Source: Monomorium pharaonis
Taxonomy: Eukaryota; Arthropoda; Insecta; Hymenoptera; Formicidae
DNA length: 64,000 bases
Assembly (NCBI RefSeq): GCF_013373865.1
Contig: NC_050470.1
Location: forward strand, 6,246,373-6,310,372
Reading direction: 5' to 3'
A program made the position numbers and the translations under genes. Below, in pieces: positions 25,303-39,100 of the stretch. Numbering within the stretch: the stretch's first letter is position 1; every line of letters starts with the position of its first letter. The notes below the pieces were generated by a model. The model was not told where the DNA came from, did not search any database, and saw only the letters and a list, made by a program, of their open reading frames with translations.

Positions 25303-27600
25303 TATATTAATCGCCAACAATGCAAACGATTAATATTAACACGCGCGATCAGCGCCTATGCTCGTCGCACGCCTCTCCTGTATTTCCAGTGACACAACAG
25401 AACAATTGATCGGACAGTGTTCTATCGACATTTCTAAATAAATGATAGAATCGTTTACGTGGTGACGGCGCGACATGTGGCGCATTAAGTGGAGCGTGGT
25501 ATGTCTCATTCCAATATTTTTAGCCTACATCGCTACCTTGGTATTCTCTCTACTCCGTAAATGATGCCGCATTATGGATATCGCTCGGACGGGCGATCAG
25601 TTTGCTGGAAGGAGACTGGCGGTGGGTTTAGCCGGCGAAACGGCCGGCTACGATTTTCATAAAGTGCGATTATATCCTACGGATGCGTAGTCACGATCGA
25701 GTATGGAGTTTTGCGCGGCGGCGACGCAAATTTCTATTATCCAGCGCAGACCGCCGCGCCGCGCTGCGTCGCGCGCCACGCCGGGCAAAATCGCAGAGGA
25801 AGCGAAACAGCTGCGCGACAGCTGCGTTTTTCTCAGCGCCTTTATTCCTACTTTGTTCCCGATTAATTACAACATTGTAATGCCGAGTGTACTCTCATAT
25901 TTACTTACTTCCACGCAAAGTTCGTACGTTCCCCGGTGGGGATGGAAAGGCCGCCATCATCATCCGTGCATACCTTCGACACGAATACGATTAGCCGACG
26001 ACGTTTGCGTGTCGTCGGGGAGCTTAATGGTGAATAACAGAAAATGCCACGGACATGGGAAAATTAATATTGATAATAGTAGATGTACGGAATTAATTAA
26101 CTTCATATATCGAAGCCCGATCGTTGCACGGGAGCCTGAAAATAAATTTGAAGTGCCCGATTAATCGAATGTGTTCGTGCGGTCGGTTTGGAAAATGTCG
26201 GTAAAAAGTCGATTGGTTCGCGGTGCCCGAGAGACGCAAACCATCCCCCCGCGGCAACCGCGAAGGAGGAATCGCACGGAATATCTAATTTGCGCGCGGC
26301 TTCCTCGTGCCGGCGCCGCGGGTGTAATTAAAACGATCAAACAGTCTCGATTCGGCCCGGCGGCTGTACGTGCCGCCGTCGACGCTCCGCGGAATTGCGC
26401 GCGGTCGATTCGAGGCAATCAACGAAATACCGTAATGTCCCGTTCCTTCAACTCGGCCCTCCCTCCCTCCCTCCCTCTCTCTCTCTTCATTACGGCGTCC
26501 ACCACCCCGCATGTAAATTGTTCACCGCGTTTCCAGGAGCAGGTATAATATCATTTTAATGACGAAAAAGTCGCGTCTCGACATCAATTAGCGACGCGAA
26601 AAAATCCAGAGAGAGAGAGAGAGAGAGAGATTCTCATATCGCTCATGTCGCTGCGTCGATTACAATGTTCTTTTCCCGATGTCTCTTCCCCCTCGTCGAG
26701 TCTTCTTCTATTTCGTCACCGCCACATTTTCTATGTCTCTTTCTTCTGATCTGTAAAATTATAGTTCTCGGATATATTAATTAAACAAATATGTAAGGGT
26801 TCGATATCTGAAAAATAGATGAATTGATATGATTTTTTATATACACATATGTATAACAGAAATGTAAGATAATATGGATATTGTGTATTATAATAATATT
26901 TATTTAGTGAAAAATATATCGTTTTAACGAAGATGTAGGGAATATTTTAGAAATTTTAAGTGAAAGCATAAATTATAGATAAGAAATTTCGTACGTTGGT
27001 TAGCTTTTATATAACGCATTCTTATTTCATAATTCCATATCATTTCGCCAAATAGTTTCCAGGATAATCGTAAAACAACGAAGACAGGAAGTAATATCCA
27101 GACATAATGCCGCTTGTTCATGTCAGAAATGAATACCAACGATGCAGATGAATCTTAATAGCGATCATCAGTGGCTCAACTCCTTCGATTTGCCTCGAGA
27201 GTTGCAATTTTCTCGCGAGCTACTCCGACCACGCGGCAATTCTATTTGCACTTCGGATTTTACTGGATATCGTCACGAGAGCGGATCAGTCCTGTCTAAC
27301 CGTCTAATTTCGTGGGAATCCCGTCGTTATGATAAAGTAGCTTTGATCACGTATACCCTTCGACGAAACATTCACTCATCGAGATACCGGGAATATCTGA
27401 ATTGAAAAGATCTTGGGTACTAGAATTTAATATTTGCATGCCTTCGAGGGGTAGAAAACTACTTTTACATACGAATTTGTTTACTGTTCCCAAATATATA
27501 ATACTTGAAAAACAAATTGATGTGAAGAAAGAGACGAATTGTGAAAAAATAATTTACATGTGATGATTTCGAAAAAATAGAAAAATGTAGGATTACCTAG
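25303..27600. other. CpG-rich then AT-rich intergenic sequence
   Basis: No gene is supported. CpG-rich sequence runs to about 26560. It includes a small hairpin at 25631-25652 (arms TAGCCGGC/GCCGGCTA), a CCCT/CT tract at about 26457-26486 and (AG)n at 26608-26630. Beyond that the DNA is AT-rich. Confidence 0.35.
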
Positions 27601-27607
27601 CAATGTA

Positions 27608-28098
27608 CGCTGTTGCTCAAAAGTTCCAACATGTTTGAGATTTTCTTGCATTTTTTTACAAAAAATTAAAAAGTATAAAAGTTTAAAACATTTTTTAGAA
27701 AAGTCTTTGCGAATCAAGCACATGACAAGAAACACTTTTTTCCCTTTTTTCTTTTTTTGTCTTTAGTTTTAAAGTTAAAAAACATTTTATGAGAAATAAA
27801 TTTTCACATACGCTAATTCAATATTATGTAAAATAATTTTTGTTTGATGATATATTATTGTTACAACGCTTCAAAGTATAATAAAAGAAATATTGAAAAA
27901 ATACCAATTTTTTAAATTTTTATGTAATTTAGAAACAAAATATCGAAGAGTCAAAACTATAAAAGACAGACTCAAAGCTCTTTTTTATTTAAAAGGTTTT
28001 TGAAAACATTTCTGTAATTTTTTTTGTATCGAGATACTTGAAAACAATCGTGAGATATGAGAAAATCTCAAGCGTGCTGAAACTTTTGAACGGTAGTG
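27608..28098. mobile_element. Non-autonomous Tc1/mariner-type element (491 bp)
   Basis: The ends are imperfect inverted repeats of about 43 bp, immediately flanked by TA on both sides (27606-27607 and 28099-28100), the target duplication used by Tc1/mariner transposons. Read inward, the left end is CGCTGTTGCTCAAAAGTTCC and the right end CACTACCGTTCAAAAGTTTC; both then share TTGAGATTTTCT. The internal sequence is AT-rich without a transposase ORF, so this is a MITE-like or deleted copy. Superfamily is inferred from the TA duplication and the CAAAAGTT-containing ends. Confidence 0.65.
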
Positions 28099-28523
28099 TA
28101 TATACCTAAAAAAATGTATAATTATTATATATTAAGTTACCTGTTTATAACATTAAAAAAATGAATCTAAATTTAACTAGAAAATATATCGCGTCATACT
28201 GGTTATGTCGAAGTGGACAGCCAACGCGCGTAAAGTTGAATTACGATATCGAGACGAGGTTTCTGATTATTTATAGAATAAAGAGAGAAAAATGAGGCAT
28301 GAGCATAAATCTCGACGGGATCGCAGATCGCGCTCTTGGCGGTTACTCGTTTCATTGAAAGAGAGTTCCCAATGATTTACGCGAAAACGTCGCGTTTTGC
28401 GGAGGCGGCAGTCTTAATCTTACGAGAGGATGGAGCGGTTTTAAGCGGTCATAAATACGAAATCTAATGTACGACGATAACGACACGCGCAATTATGTCG
28501 CGTTGGAATTGAGATATTGATAT

Positions 28524-28526
<3 letters not shown>

Positions 28527-28590
<64 letters not shown>
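28527..28590. repeat. (GA)n microsatellite, 64 bp
   Basis: This is an almost perfect GA run with a single interruption at about 28554. ORFs across it are artefactual Arg-Glu or Ser-Leu repeats. Confidence 0.9.
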
Positions 28591-28594
<4 letters not shown>

Positions 28595-31060
28595 AGAGAA
28601 AGAGAGAAAGTTGTGGCGTAATAAGAGTAAATGTACTAAGGATACGCATTAGTGGTGTACGCGAAGTGTGCTCCGATTCCAACGCAATCGCACCGCGATG
28701 TCTACTCTAGGAAAAAAAAGATACAGTTATAACTCACTTTGGGACCCACGATTAAGTAATTAAATTATTTGGATTGCTCGTAACCCTAATTTTACGTTTA
28801 TGTTTTCGAATTAACCCTATGTAACTAAAAATTGCAATTAGCTGTTACATTTATTTCAAAGATTTCTAAGTTGTACTAATCAAGCTTCTCAATTAATTCC
28901 GTCGATATCCAGTTACGCAAAGATAATGTTTACTTAAGCACTAACCAAAATATTAAGTTGCTTAACTACAAGTAACAGTCAAAATTTTTCCTGGAGTAAA
29001 TTTTAGTAATCACTTTGAATAACGAAAAAAACAGCAAAACTATTAATATGAAACATTTATAACTAAACAAATTTGATTAATAAAACAACTATGTCTGGAA
29101 GCAATTATAATTGCATAATTTCTTAGCTATGTTAAATCTGTTTAATTATAAATGTTAAATTTGCGTAGCAAACTATATAAAGCTTTGCTATCTTTTTTTC
29201 GTGTTCGAATTTTTAATTGAAAACTTCGTCAGCTGACTCGATTATACACGTGATTATAAGTTTTTTCAATTTTATCAAGAAGCCCATAATATTTTGAACT
29301 ATTTCATGGGATATGCTGTATCTTTAGATTAGTTTTATACTTGTGTGTATTAATTTAGGATTCTATTACTCGGCATTTAAGCCGCGGTAGCGTATTGATT
29401 TTGTCTTCGCAACATGTGCATCTTGTTCGGAAAGTGTATTCTCCTCGCCACCATGTATCGTCGAGCCTTTAAAAGCAAATGGCGAAGTTTAGTTTCAACG
29501 AGGCAATTTCTTGTCTTCCCTTGTATTATCTACTACCGAACATAGGGTATAAAGGGTATAATCATAAGAGTTACAGTTCGTTTCTTTCATTCTGAATCGT
29601 AAAATATTCTCGGAATGAGTGACAACGCACGATGGCAAGTTTTTCAAAATAATTGATTTTAATATGTCTATCTCAGAAATAAGAGAGAGAAAGGGAAACA
29701 AAGAAAAAGAAGAACCACTTTCCTTAGCTTATCGTAGAAAATTCAAATCAATCTTCAGAGTTTACGGAGTCACGGCGTTTTTGTTATCACTAGAACATTA
29801 CAGGCGCGCGTTATTTAACTTTTTACTTTTTAAAAATAGTTTGACAGCTGGAAATGACACGAAGCAAGTCACGACGCACTTGACAACAAGATATCGAGAC
29901 AGCCAATTAGCATCTTCTCGGAAAAGCGACAACAATATCAATAACATCTCCTTTTTAGAGAGGGATTTTTTAATATATTTTATCGAATTTTAAAATTGAA
30001 AAGAGTTTGGTAATAGTAATAATCAAGTCCAGACGATAGCTTTGATAAAATAATTTGAATGTTCGTTAATGTAACCAATAGGATATTCGATTTTTTATAC
30101 ATTGCATACATCGAGTGCTCGAATGACGGAACGCCTATTCTATAAATGGAATAAAAACGGAATGGAGTTTTATTTCTGCTACCGTTATCGTTTAAGAACA
30201 ACATTGTGTCGCGTACGGAAAGTTCAAGTAACGCAACATTGTCGTTTCTCAGAAGACGCGCGCCCCCCAGACAAAGGACTATCGGTCGAGGCTATAGAAT
30301 AAGCAGGCTAACAACTCTTGTTGTTTAACGCTCCACGACGCAGCGGGCAAGATGGCCGTCGCCGTAAATGTATCAAATATTCAAGAAATCGAAGCTCATT
30401 ATGTAATCCCATGACGAGCGTTGATATGGCTAAGCTGTCAGTTTCCAGCTACTCTTCCCACAATTTTAATAAAAAAGTGACCAGCGTCACTTCTTTGCCA
30501 CTTTAACGTCGTCTCACGTTCGTTTTTCTCACCGCGTCCTATGTGCGTCCGCCATAACATCTCTGTAATGTTAGCCTCTTTCATATGCGTTTTACTACTT
30601 TGTAAATTATGAGATATCCATAGGTAATGGTACAAGCAAGTACTAAGAAAGTTTTCTTTGAAAATACTTTAAGTCGTAAAGAAAGGCAATATATTTTAGA
30701 ATATATTATTTTTTGCGATTCTCGAAGGGTTGAACTCAAAGGCATTCCAAATTGTAAAGAGAAAGATAGCATTTTGTTTACAACATATTGTTTTACGAAA
30801 AAAAAAGAATCAAAATTTGGTTCGAAAAGTCGGAATACATTTTAGGCGGAATATGAACAGATATTAATATTCATATTGTCGCCAGCACAACAGTGTTACA
30901 TCATAGTAAATATCGCTTTTGTTTACAGCAAATAATTTCCACGAGAGAAAGTACAGGGAGAACCCACATGCCATTTTACAATTAACTGAATGTCCAGCTG
31001 AGAACTTTGTTCCTCCGGCAAAGTATAATCGCTCGTAGGGTTACGTAACGTTTCACACCT
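28591..31060. other. AT-rich intergenic region, nothing recognised
   Basis: The ORFs here are short, start mostly at non-ATG codons and lack domain signatures. No structural RNA or element was recognised. Confidence 0.35.
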
Positions 31061-31659
31061 GAAAAAGCTTATGTCACATTCGGGTGAGCGGATGTCCGTA
31101 AAAAAAATCCCCCCCCGAGGCGCTCCGCGTGCTAGTCGCTATAAAATTATGCCTCCCGACGAAATTGTTCATCACGCGACACCCATCAGGAAAACGGTCG
31201 TCGGGCCTTTTGTCGTCGGCGCGCGAAAAGCGAGGAATCGTCGCGAGGAACCAGCAGCGCGGGCCACGACACGACGACGGGGCCTACTACGTCTATTTGC
31301 TGGCGGCGCGAGGCCGAGGCGAGGAGAGACGCGTCCATGTAGCCGGAAACGAATTACGAGAAATGATAGACTGCATTAGCAGCAGTCTGCATCTGCGCGG
31401 CGGATCGCACGTCGCACCCCCGCCGCCGCGTCCCAACACAACCCCCCGTGCTTGGTGCTTCAGCCGACAGCTACGCGGTGTTATTATTCTCGATGCTGCT
31501 TAATTTCCGGTTTCGTAACAGATTGCACCGCGCGCGGCGCGGCGCGGCGCGGCGTCGCGCGCATTTTCCTCGCGCGCCATCCCTTCGGGAATCGACGCGC
31601 CGTTGGATGCAGAATGAGGAGAGAACCACGACGAGAGAACTATTCCTCTCTTGCAGAAA

Positions 31660-31696
<37 letters not shown>

Positions 31697-32560
31697 CATC
31701 GGCACCTGCAAGTCTGCAAACGCCGGCCCCTACGATCGCGAGAAACCTTCATATCCGTATTCACCAGTTTTGTGAATTATTTGTGGATTTCGTCTTCGGA
31801 AGTATCAATTTGCGGTTCGCTCAGAAAGAGACTAGAAAATGGATTTCACATAATTTTTATCGTACGACGTAGGGTTTCGTGACGAGGAGAGGACAGTATA
31901 CGGTCGCCTCCGCGACTTTATTCTCTTCAGATCCTTTCGTCCCCCGAGGGGAGGACAACTCTTCTGCAACGTTTACATGTATATTCCTTGAAATTGAATT
32001 TCTTTTGAAACGCTTTTGTATAGATCGCAAATTCCAAGTGGGAAAGGAGCGAAGGGTTTCTAAGAAGGGCGACGCGCACGCCCGCGCGGGGGTTAATTCG
32101 ACTCGCGCAAAAATCGATTTGCGCCCGTACACACGCGCGTAATCGCGCGCAACGACTCCCTCGTTAAAGTATAATTTTCAGGAGCGCGTTCGAATTGTGT
32201 GTACGCGGTGTTCTTATCATCCCCCGCCCTGCCGCGGGGAACGAGGCACGTACGGCGTTTACGAGCTTACGAGGATTTCGCGTGTGCGCCGGTAATCGCT
32301 CTGGTATCATTAACGGCAGCGTATAAGTCACGTATCTCTGTGCGCTCCGTCAATCAGACATACCTGCGTACTGGCAGGCCGTCACGGTCGCGGATGCAAT
32401 CTCGGGGCTGGGCCGAGTGCAATGAGGTACGTTGATTTTTTAACTCCCTCGACTTCGGCCGTGTCGCTCGGACTCGACTACGCGGCATCGGGTGCATCAG
32501 GTCGAGGAATGTATCTCGTTTTTCGCAGAAATGGTCCAACTGAAATTGAAGGACAGCTTG
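31060..32560. other. CpG-rich island with a GA tract
   Basis: A strongly GC- and CpG-rich block includes GCGCGGC-type tandem sequence at about 31530-31560 and (GA)13 at 31667-31692. Several overlapping ORFs on both strands are compositional. No gene is assigned; it may be a regulatory island. Confidence 0.35.
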
Positions 32561-34100
32561 AAAACCTATACAGGTTTATCATTAACTAAGTAGCGATTCC
32601 ATGATATAGCGCGGAAATTGTGTTAATAGCTTTGGTGTCTTTTCTTCCAATCTTACGAAAGATTCTTAAAATTGAAGGATTACGGGAAAATGAAGAGCGT
32701 AAATCGACAATAGCTGTTCTTTATTTTCGAGCAAATTTCAATACACCTTTAATTATCGTACAAATTCAATTCAACGTTCGGCAAGCCTTTTGCAGATCTT
32801 TGACACGAGAAGGAGCAACTAAAAAAAAAAAAATGAACGCTGCAGTAAACTACAGCTGAGTAAAGTGTGTTTGCATATTTATGCGTTAGCACGTCATCGA
32901 TTGGCAACAGAAATTTTTTGCACGCTACTATGCGACGCGTAGCTCTTATCATTAGTTATATCAACAATTGCAAAGGTATTAACAAATTGCGCTATGTAAA
33001 ATTCTTCCTATAGAACGTCCGTACGTAGGTAGCGTACGGCCTACTGACTTGCTGCAAATTCGAGGTGTACCTATAAACGCACAAAGGCGCAAGGTTAATA
33101 ACCTGTGTATAATAAGCAACTGTACAGAGCCGGGGGATACACTTCTACTATTATAGATCTATAGGCCAGCGGACTTATCCACGGACGACACGGTGCACGC
33201 ATATGGTCTTTGTGCTGGAAATTACTACATGCGTGACATTTATGTTGCAGCTCTGTTCTTACTGAATGACGTTTCGCGCAATTATAGCATAAATGCGACA
33301 TAAACGGTATAAATATTCACATATATATGTATATAATTATTGGATTTCTGATATATGTGCGCGCGCGACGTAAATAAATATCGGTTGAAAACCTTCAACA
33401 CTACACAAATTTGCGGTTGATTTTGTAGAGTTTGTCAATTCGAAATTGGGTGTGTAGTTTTTTTTTTTATTATTAAGAATTTCAACACACTCAAAACATT
33501 GGAGAAAGAGAGAAAGAAAGTAGAGATTTATAACGAGCTAGTGACTCGAAAAATACATTTGTTCCGCTCAAATCGTTACAATAGGTAGAACTTGCGCTCG
33601 AGCAATTTTCTCGTTCGTAATTCGTGTGTTTGCATTGAAAAATGAACGAGTGCACGGTGTATGAGATTTCTCATGACTTCTACGACGATGCGCGCATCAT
33701 TTTGTGCCACGCTAATAACATTTCCTACGATTAAACGCATCCGTTTCTTTTTCCTCGTATCATCTGTTATTTCCTACTTTTGTGTTCCAATTAAAATTAC
33801 AAATCTCTCATTCTCTCATACTTACTTCATGAACGCTTGTTATTATCCAATTTATTAAACTTAATAATCTATAATTTATAATGATAGTTATAATAATTTA
33901 TATGCTTCGCAAATTTTTATTATGATTATCAAAAAAAGAATAGATATCGCGTCGTATTTTTGACACATCTTTTATTCCATTTGTTTACGCATAAATGAAT
34001 TAAATAAACTAAAAAAACACGGTTAAAATTAAAAGGCCGCTTCCTTCTCCAACTATGATCATCTCCCTTGTTTCCTGTACGTCGTCTCGCTACGAGGGTG
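32560..34100. other. AT-rich intergenic region
   Basis: No gene is supported. Apart from the hairpin at about 33401-33462 and a poly-A run near 32820, nothing was recognised. Confidence 0.35.
33401..33462. repeat. Imperfect hairpin of about 60 bases
   Basis: CTACAC, AAATTT and TTGA on the left pair with TCAA, AAATT and GTGTAG on the right around a loop near 33432. The paired stretch is interrupted by small mismatches. It resembles a short RNA hairpin but has no recognised microRNA sequence. Confidence 0.3.
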
Positions 34101-34850
34101 GCGGTTAACGTGTCTTAAAGTCCGTGTAGTAATTTTTATATGTCGCCAGAGGTATATGCATGTATGCACGCTGCGAGCGATTCGTACTCGTTCTCTTTAG
34201 TTTATACAAACACGTAAACGACCGGCGGGAGGAAGGGAGAGAGGAGAGACCGCGTTTCGTGACGGGGCGGCGGCGGTTTGTGAAAAAAAAAAAAAAAAAA
34301 GAAGAAGGTGGAAACGACAGCGCGCCCCCGGGGAGTCGGAGCGTCTCTCACGACTTTTGTACACTTTTGCGCTCCATTTTTGCGTCCGGGCTAATGACAC
34401 GGTGCAAAATCGAAAGAGGCTGCATGTGTGCAACAATGTGGATGCACGTGGCGACGCGACACGACGAGCAATGGTCGTCGTGTACGCGAGGCAATATGTG
34501 CAGTGCACACTTTTTTCGGAATCAACAAGCCGAGAGGAACCTGGACTCGTCGCACAACGACGACGACGACGTGGACGACGGCGACGTGGACGACGAAATC
34601 CCACTCGAGCTCGCACACACTCGTTACCTCGAGGAAGTCCGGTCGGTCCGTTCCTCCTCTGCAATTTTAATAACCACATCCTTCAGCCATTGGATATGAC
34701 GGCGTGTCGAGATCGAAGGTGCGGCCCTCCTCGTTGATTCTTCTGGCTCTACCACCGAGGGTGATTCGTCTGAGAGATGCATATTTCCCCCCCCCCCCCT
34801 CCTTCCTTTCCCCTCCGCTGCGTTACATCATCTGGATTTCGCCGTTTTGA
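34100..34850. other. CpG-rich island with homopolymer runs
   Basis: It contains a poly-A run (34283-34300), GAC-rich trinucleotide sequence (about 34556-34600) and a run of about ten C near 34789. ORFs of up to 179 codons on overlapping frames are low-complexity, with Asp/Arg/Thr runs that mirror the GAC repeat, and are not convincing genes. Confidence 0.35.
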
Positions 34851-37500
34851 GACAGGCAAGTGGTTCATCCGTGCATCACCTCCCCGTGCGGCCATGCACG
34901 TAACGTGCGAAATGAAATTCAATCGCGCGAGGTAAATTACTCGTATTTACGCAGCCGAGAGGAGCGCGTTCGTGTTAAGCCACGATGTATTTCCCTTGCG
35001 ATTAAGTGGTTACAAAACAAAGTGGAATTTATTGTAGAGATGCATCGATACGAGGTAATGCGCGCCCGGACGATGCTGTATGGTTAATCGATAATATTAC
35101 GTTGCCGGATAATAGACGCTGATTACAAGGTAGCACAATTATCGACTTCTAAGTGCATAATGACCGAGAACAGTTCGTTAGATCATACACGGCCTTTTAT
35201 TTACCGCGAATATAAGCTACGGATAAATCGCTAATCACGATCTATCGCGCGATTCTTTATAGAGATTAATATGATTTAACTCCCTCCTGCTCCAAAATCC
35301 GACGGTTCTTGGCACGCACGGAAAGTACGATTTTACTGAGGTATCTAAAAATTTAGCCAAGTGCGAATCTGAAAACAATGACTCACGAAAATAATTATTA
35401 ATTAGATGATTAGAATTGTTAGGCATGACAATGATGATGCGGCGAAAATGCTTGTGACATTTTAGCCAATAATTCGGGCGTACTGCCTAATTATTTTGAC
35501 GATCTAACAAAATTCTTTTCTAAGATCTAGCTGAAATTTTAAATCAACGAAAAAGTCATTCTTTTTGTACCGCGTGTGAACCAACTCTTGCACTCTGAAT
35601 CTCATTATTGAGCGCAGCGCGCTTTTGATCCTCGGATACTTGTATTGTTCTGAAAACAACCGATTCATTCAGCTCGTGAACGTAAGATCCCGATTTGTGT
35701 CGCGCGTCTCATGATAGCGTGTCACTTAATGCCGGTGCGCATGCAGAGGAGGAGACCTAGATTTTCTCGAATCAATATGACTCTGTGATATCTAATTGCC
35801 GCCTTGTTCCGAGCCCTCACTTACGTGACAGAGATTGTGGAATGAGTCGGCGGTTTGCCCGGCGGCTGTTACACGTCGACGTCGATAACGTGATTGAATT
35901 TTCCTGTCTACTACGTAATAGCCGGCGATGTAATTACGAGCCGCGACTTTAACGGATGCGACTTCTGTACTGAAAAGACCGGCATCGCGGAAGTGTCGCC
36001 GCGGTAGGATTCTGCTAAGTAGGGGTGAAGGAAAGGGAAAAAGATGCAAATGTTTGAGACATTGTTCGGTTTAAAGGAATTAATCTTAGGACAAGAACTA
36101 AAATAGAAAGACGTGAAAGATCTGAAGATGAAATACATTTATGCTATTTTTGTTATTTACTTATAAACTTTGTTGGATTAATTTTATCAGTCTTTATGTT
36201 TAGACTCGCGGAACGTAGTAAAAGTTTACTCCGTCCAAGTTGTTTTAAAAGAAATTAATTTAATAAGAAATTTAAAAAAAATCGTAACGATAAAACAGGC
36301 CAATATGACATATTAAAAGTTGAAATTCTACACGGCTATGGATTTATTCTGCGAATAGATTACCCTCGTACCGTTACATGAAACCCCGTATTCGTTGCAC
36401 GGAACCAAAGTAGTTAATGCAATCGACAAGACAAGTACAGGATTGCATACGAAATCACGTAGCAGAATGGATTACACAGCACGGACCGTTCAACTTCACG
36501 AAACTCGCGAGTTATGACATGAATCTCGATGTAGCATGTCTCGAAATAGCAATCGAAGAAAAGTAATGATCCCCCTAGTTATTATTACGTCAATGAATTT
36601 GATAATGCTAACGAGAGCAAACGTGTTGAAAAGTCTTTGTGCGTTATATCATTTACTGCAACAATGGCATAATTCAAAAGACGAAGTTTGAATATTTTGA
36701 ATTGTTAAAATTTATATTATTTTTAAATGCGCGATTTAAATTTGGAAAATTATTTAGTAGGAAATTATCAAAGTAAAGAAGGACTTAAGTATACCACCTT
36801 TTTAAAATGCATAAGCTATCCTATCAAATTGCTATCATTCAATGTAGCGCTTAACTTTAAGTAGGTGATCTAGTAATAGATTATAAAATTAAATTTAGTT
36901 ATACCCTTACGAGATAAAAAGAAATGTAAAAATAATGAACTTTAACTTCAACGATAGAAAAGTAAATCGATGAATTTCAAATCTAAAGGTACAAAGTATC
37001 AAATATTTACGAAAACTATGCCTTGAGTGCTATGGCCACTCCACCTATCCGTTTAAAGGTTAAGGTGTTAAATAATAGATATGATTTTCAAACTCTCATG
37101 TAGCACTTGATAAAGCCAACGTTACAATTTTCGCTAAATACGTCTGTTTGATCTCGCATTGATTACCACCACTTTTATATTTCATAGAAAAAAAAAAAAC
37201 TCAATAATGATAGTTAGGATTTAGTGCTGAACATATGATGAAAATGTTCTATTGTCTGCGATCAGACCGATTTTAGGTTTCGCCAATGAAACGTTTACAC
37301 GTCGAAATGTGTTCGTTCGAGTAGTTTGCATCGAGACGTAATCGAGAGGATGCGGAAGCAGCTAGCTACTGCGTAAGCATTTGAATCACATATTTAGCTT
37401 ATTGCACGTTGATGTCTCTTATCTTATTACACGGTAAAAAACGTTGAATAACATGGCGGAATGATGGCCGTGCGCGGGGAAACCACTTTATTTCCTGCGC
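34850..37500. other. Intergenic region, nothing recognised
   Basis: AT-rich sequence with scattered CpG patches. ORFs are short and without domains. No repeat family was recognised. Confidence 0.35.
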
Positions 37501-38828
37501 CAACTTTTTTAACATTCCCCGGGCAAATTTCATATTATTAAAAAGGCGGCCTGTCTCCACGCGTGTCCTCCCTCCCTCTCCTCCCTTTGTCTTCTGTCTC
37601 TCTCATCCTCCCTCGATCGAGTAGATTCGAACTTTTCTCGGTCGCGCGCGTCTTCCACCAAGTTACATCGCCGTTCGTCGTTAGCTTCGCAGTTGAAAAC
37701 TAATTATGAGGCACGAGGAGAGACGAGGAGAGAACCACCCGCCATTGGCTGATATTCCCGGCTGGGTATTGAAATTGCCATGTCTGCGCGTCGGCTATCA
37801 ATAATTCGTACGCGACTCAATCGATGTGTGAGCGAGTGCTATCCGCGCAATGCCGATTCCTCGCTCGTTCGTTCTACTGACAAAGGCGGCGGGCGCGCCT
37901 TTGTCGGATATGCCTCCCCTGTATATCGCTTCCTTCAAGCGTTTATTCGCCGCTTCTCACTCAGTAATTAATAAGCAAAGGTCAATTGATATCGCAGCGC
38001 GTCTTGATACGTCTTGATTCGCTGGCGCACGGTGCAATTTATCGAGCTCCCCGAGATAAATCGATCTAGGCGGCCTAATAGAGGAGAAATTTTTCAGGCG
38101 CAGACAGAATCGCGAAATTTTTTGCGGGAATCAGCCCGTCCGAAGAAGCGCGCCTTCCATCTCCGGAGTAGCGGAGTTTATGCTCGGGACGAGCGACGAT
38201 GGTGGGATAGGAAGTTCCTCGTTCATCAGGAAGGTTTGTCGGATGATCAATTGGATATTGCTGGCCACTCACTCTCCCGTTCTTACTTTCTCTCTTTCTC
38301 TCTCCTTATCTGTCTATCTATCTCACTATCCCCCCCTCTCTCTCTCTCTTTCTCGCACAATCTTCCTCTCACCCTCTCCGCCTCCCGGCCCATTAGCCTC
38401 GAGACGCTGGGATCGGATAATTAGCGAAGCATTCGCCCGATTCTTGCCTCCTTCTCTCTGTCGTCCGTCCTCTTCCTTCCCGCGCGGCGTGGAGAGTCCT
38501 TAATAATTGTAACTGGACACGGAGCCAGCAGCTTCACCTACAGCGTAGAGCTCGTCTCCTCTCGCTCTCGCTTGTCCTATTCCTCACTCCGTCCGCGTCT
38601 TCTCGCGCCTTCTCTCGCTTCCGCCCGTGCTCCTCTCTCTCCTTTCCGCCAGCGCTGTCTTCCCGTGCGCGCTGCCCACTTTACAATACACTTTGTCCAT
38701 CTGCCTTTTAAGGAGTGAAAAAATGAAAAAAGGGGGCGTGGCCAGGGAGATCAAAGGGTGCCGCCGCCGGTGCCTCCACCACCCAGCGCCAACGAGTGCA
38801 GGTAAGAGAGGTGCGAAGGGAACGAGCG

Positions 38829-38866
<38 letters not shown>

Positions 38867-39100
38867 GATCGCAGAGACGAGAGACATACACGACACACCA
38901 CGACGCGGCCATGCCAACACAACACACACACACACACACACACGCGCGCAGAAACGCGCGCGCGATGGTATGCACGCCACACGCTAAGCTCGCCGCTCGC
39001 GGCGCGAGTTACCAAGGCCCGGCCGCCCGCTAACCACGCTAACGCTTTACGATACGGCTAGCCCGCGACCTCGTGGATGTACATACGCCGCGGCTACTAC
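37500..39100. other. CpG-rich island with CT, GA and CA microsatellites
   Basis: Pyrimidine-rich runs (about 37560-37620 and 38270-38390), (GA)14 at 38832-38859 and (CA)11 at 38922-38943 are set in CpG-rich DNA. The composition is like that of insect promoters. A candidate exon at 38723-38801 is listed separately. Confidence 0.4.
38723..38801 (+). other. Candidate first coding exon of an unrecognised gene
   Basis: An ATG in an A-rich context (38723) opens a frame of 26 codons (MKKGGVAREIKGC...) that reaches a near-consensus donor, CAG followed by GTAAGA at 38802. A pyrimidine-rich acceptor-like site, CTGCCTTTTAAG, ends at 38712. A different frame reads VPPPVPPPPSANEC up to the same donor, using four different proline codons, which looks coding-like, but it has no ATG and a stop at 38716. 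No partner exon or homologue was recognised. Confidence 0.15.

Noticed and set aside
30581..30845. Overlapping ORFs on both strands that might be a small gene
   Set aside because: They have no ATG-supported domain, overlap each other on opposite strands, and show no splice or promoter context.
34160..34699. Plus-strand ORF of 179 codons
   Set aside because: It runs through a poly-A tract (Lys run) and a GAC repeat (Asp run), has competing ORFs in four other frames and no recognisable motif.
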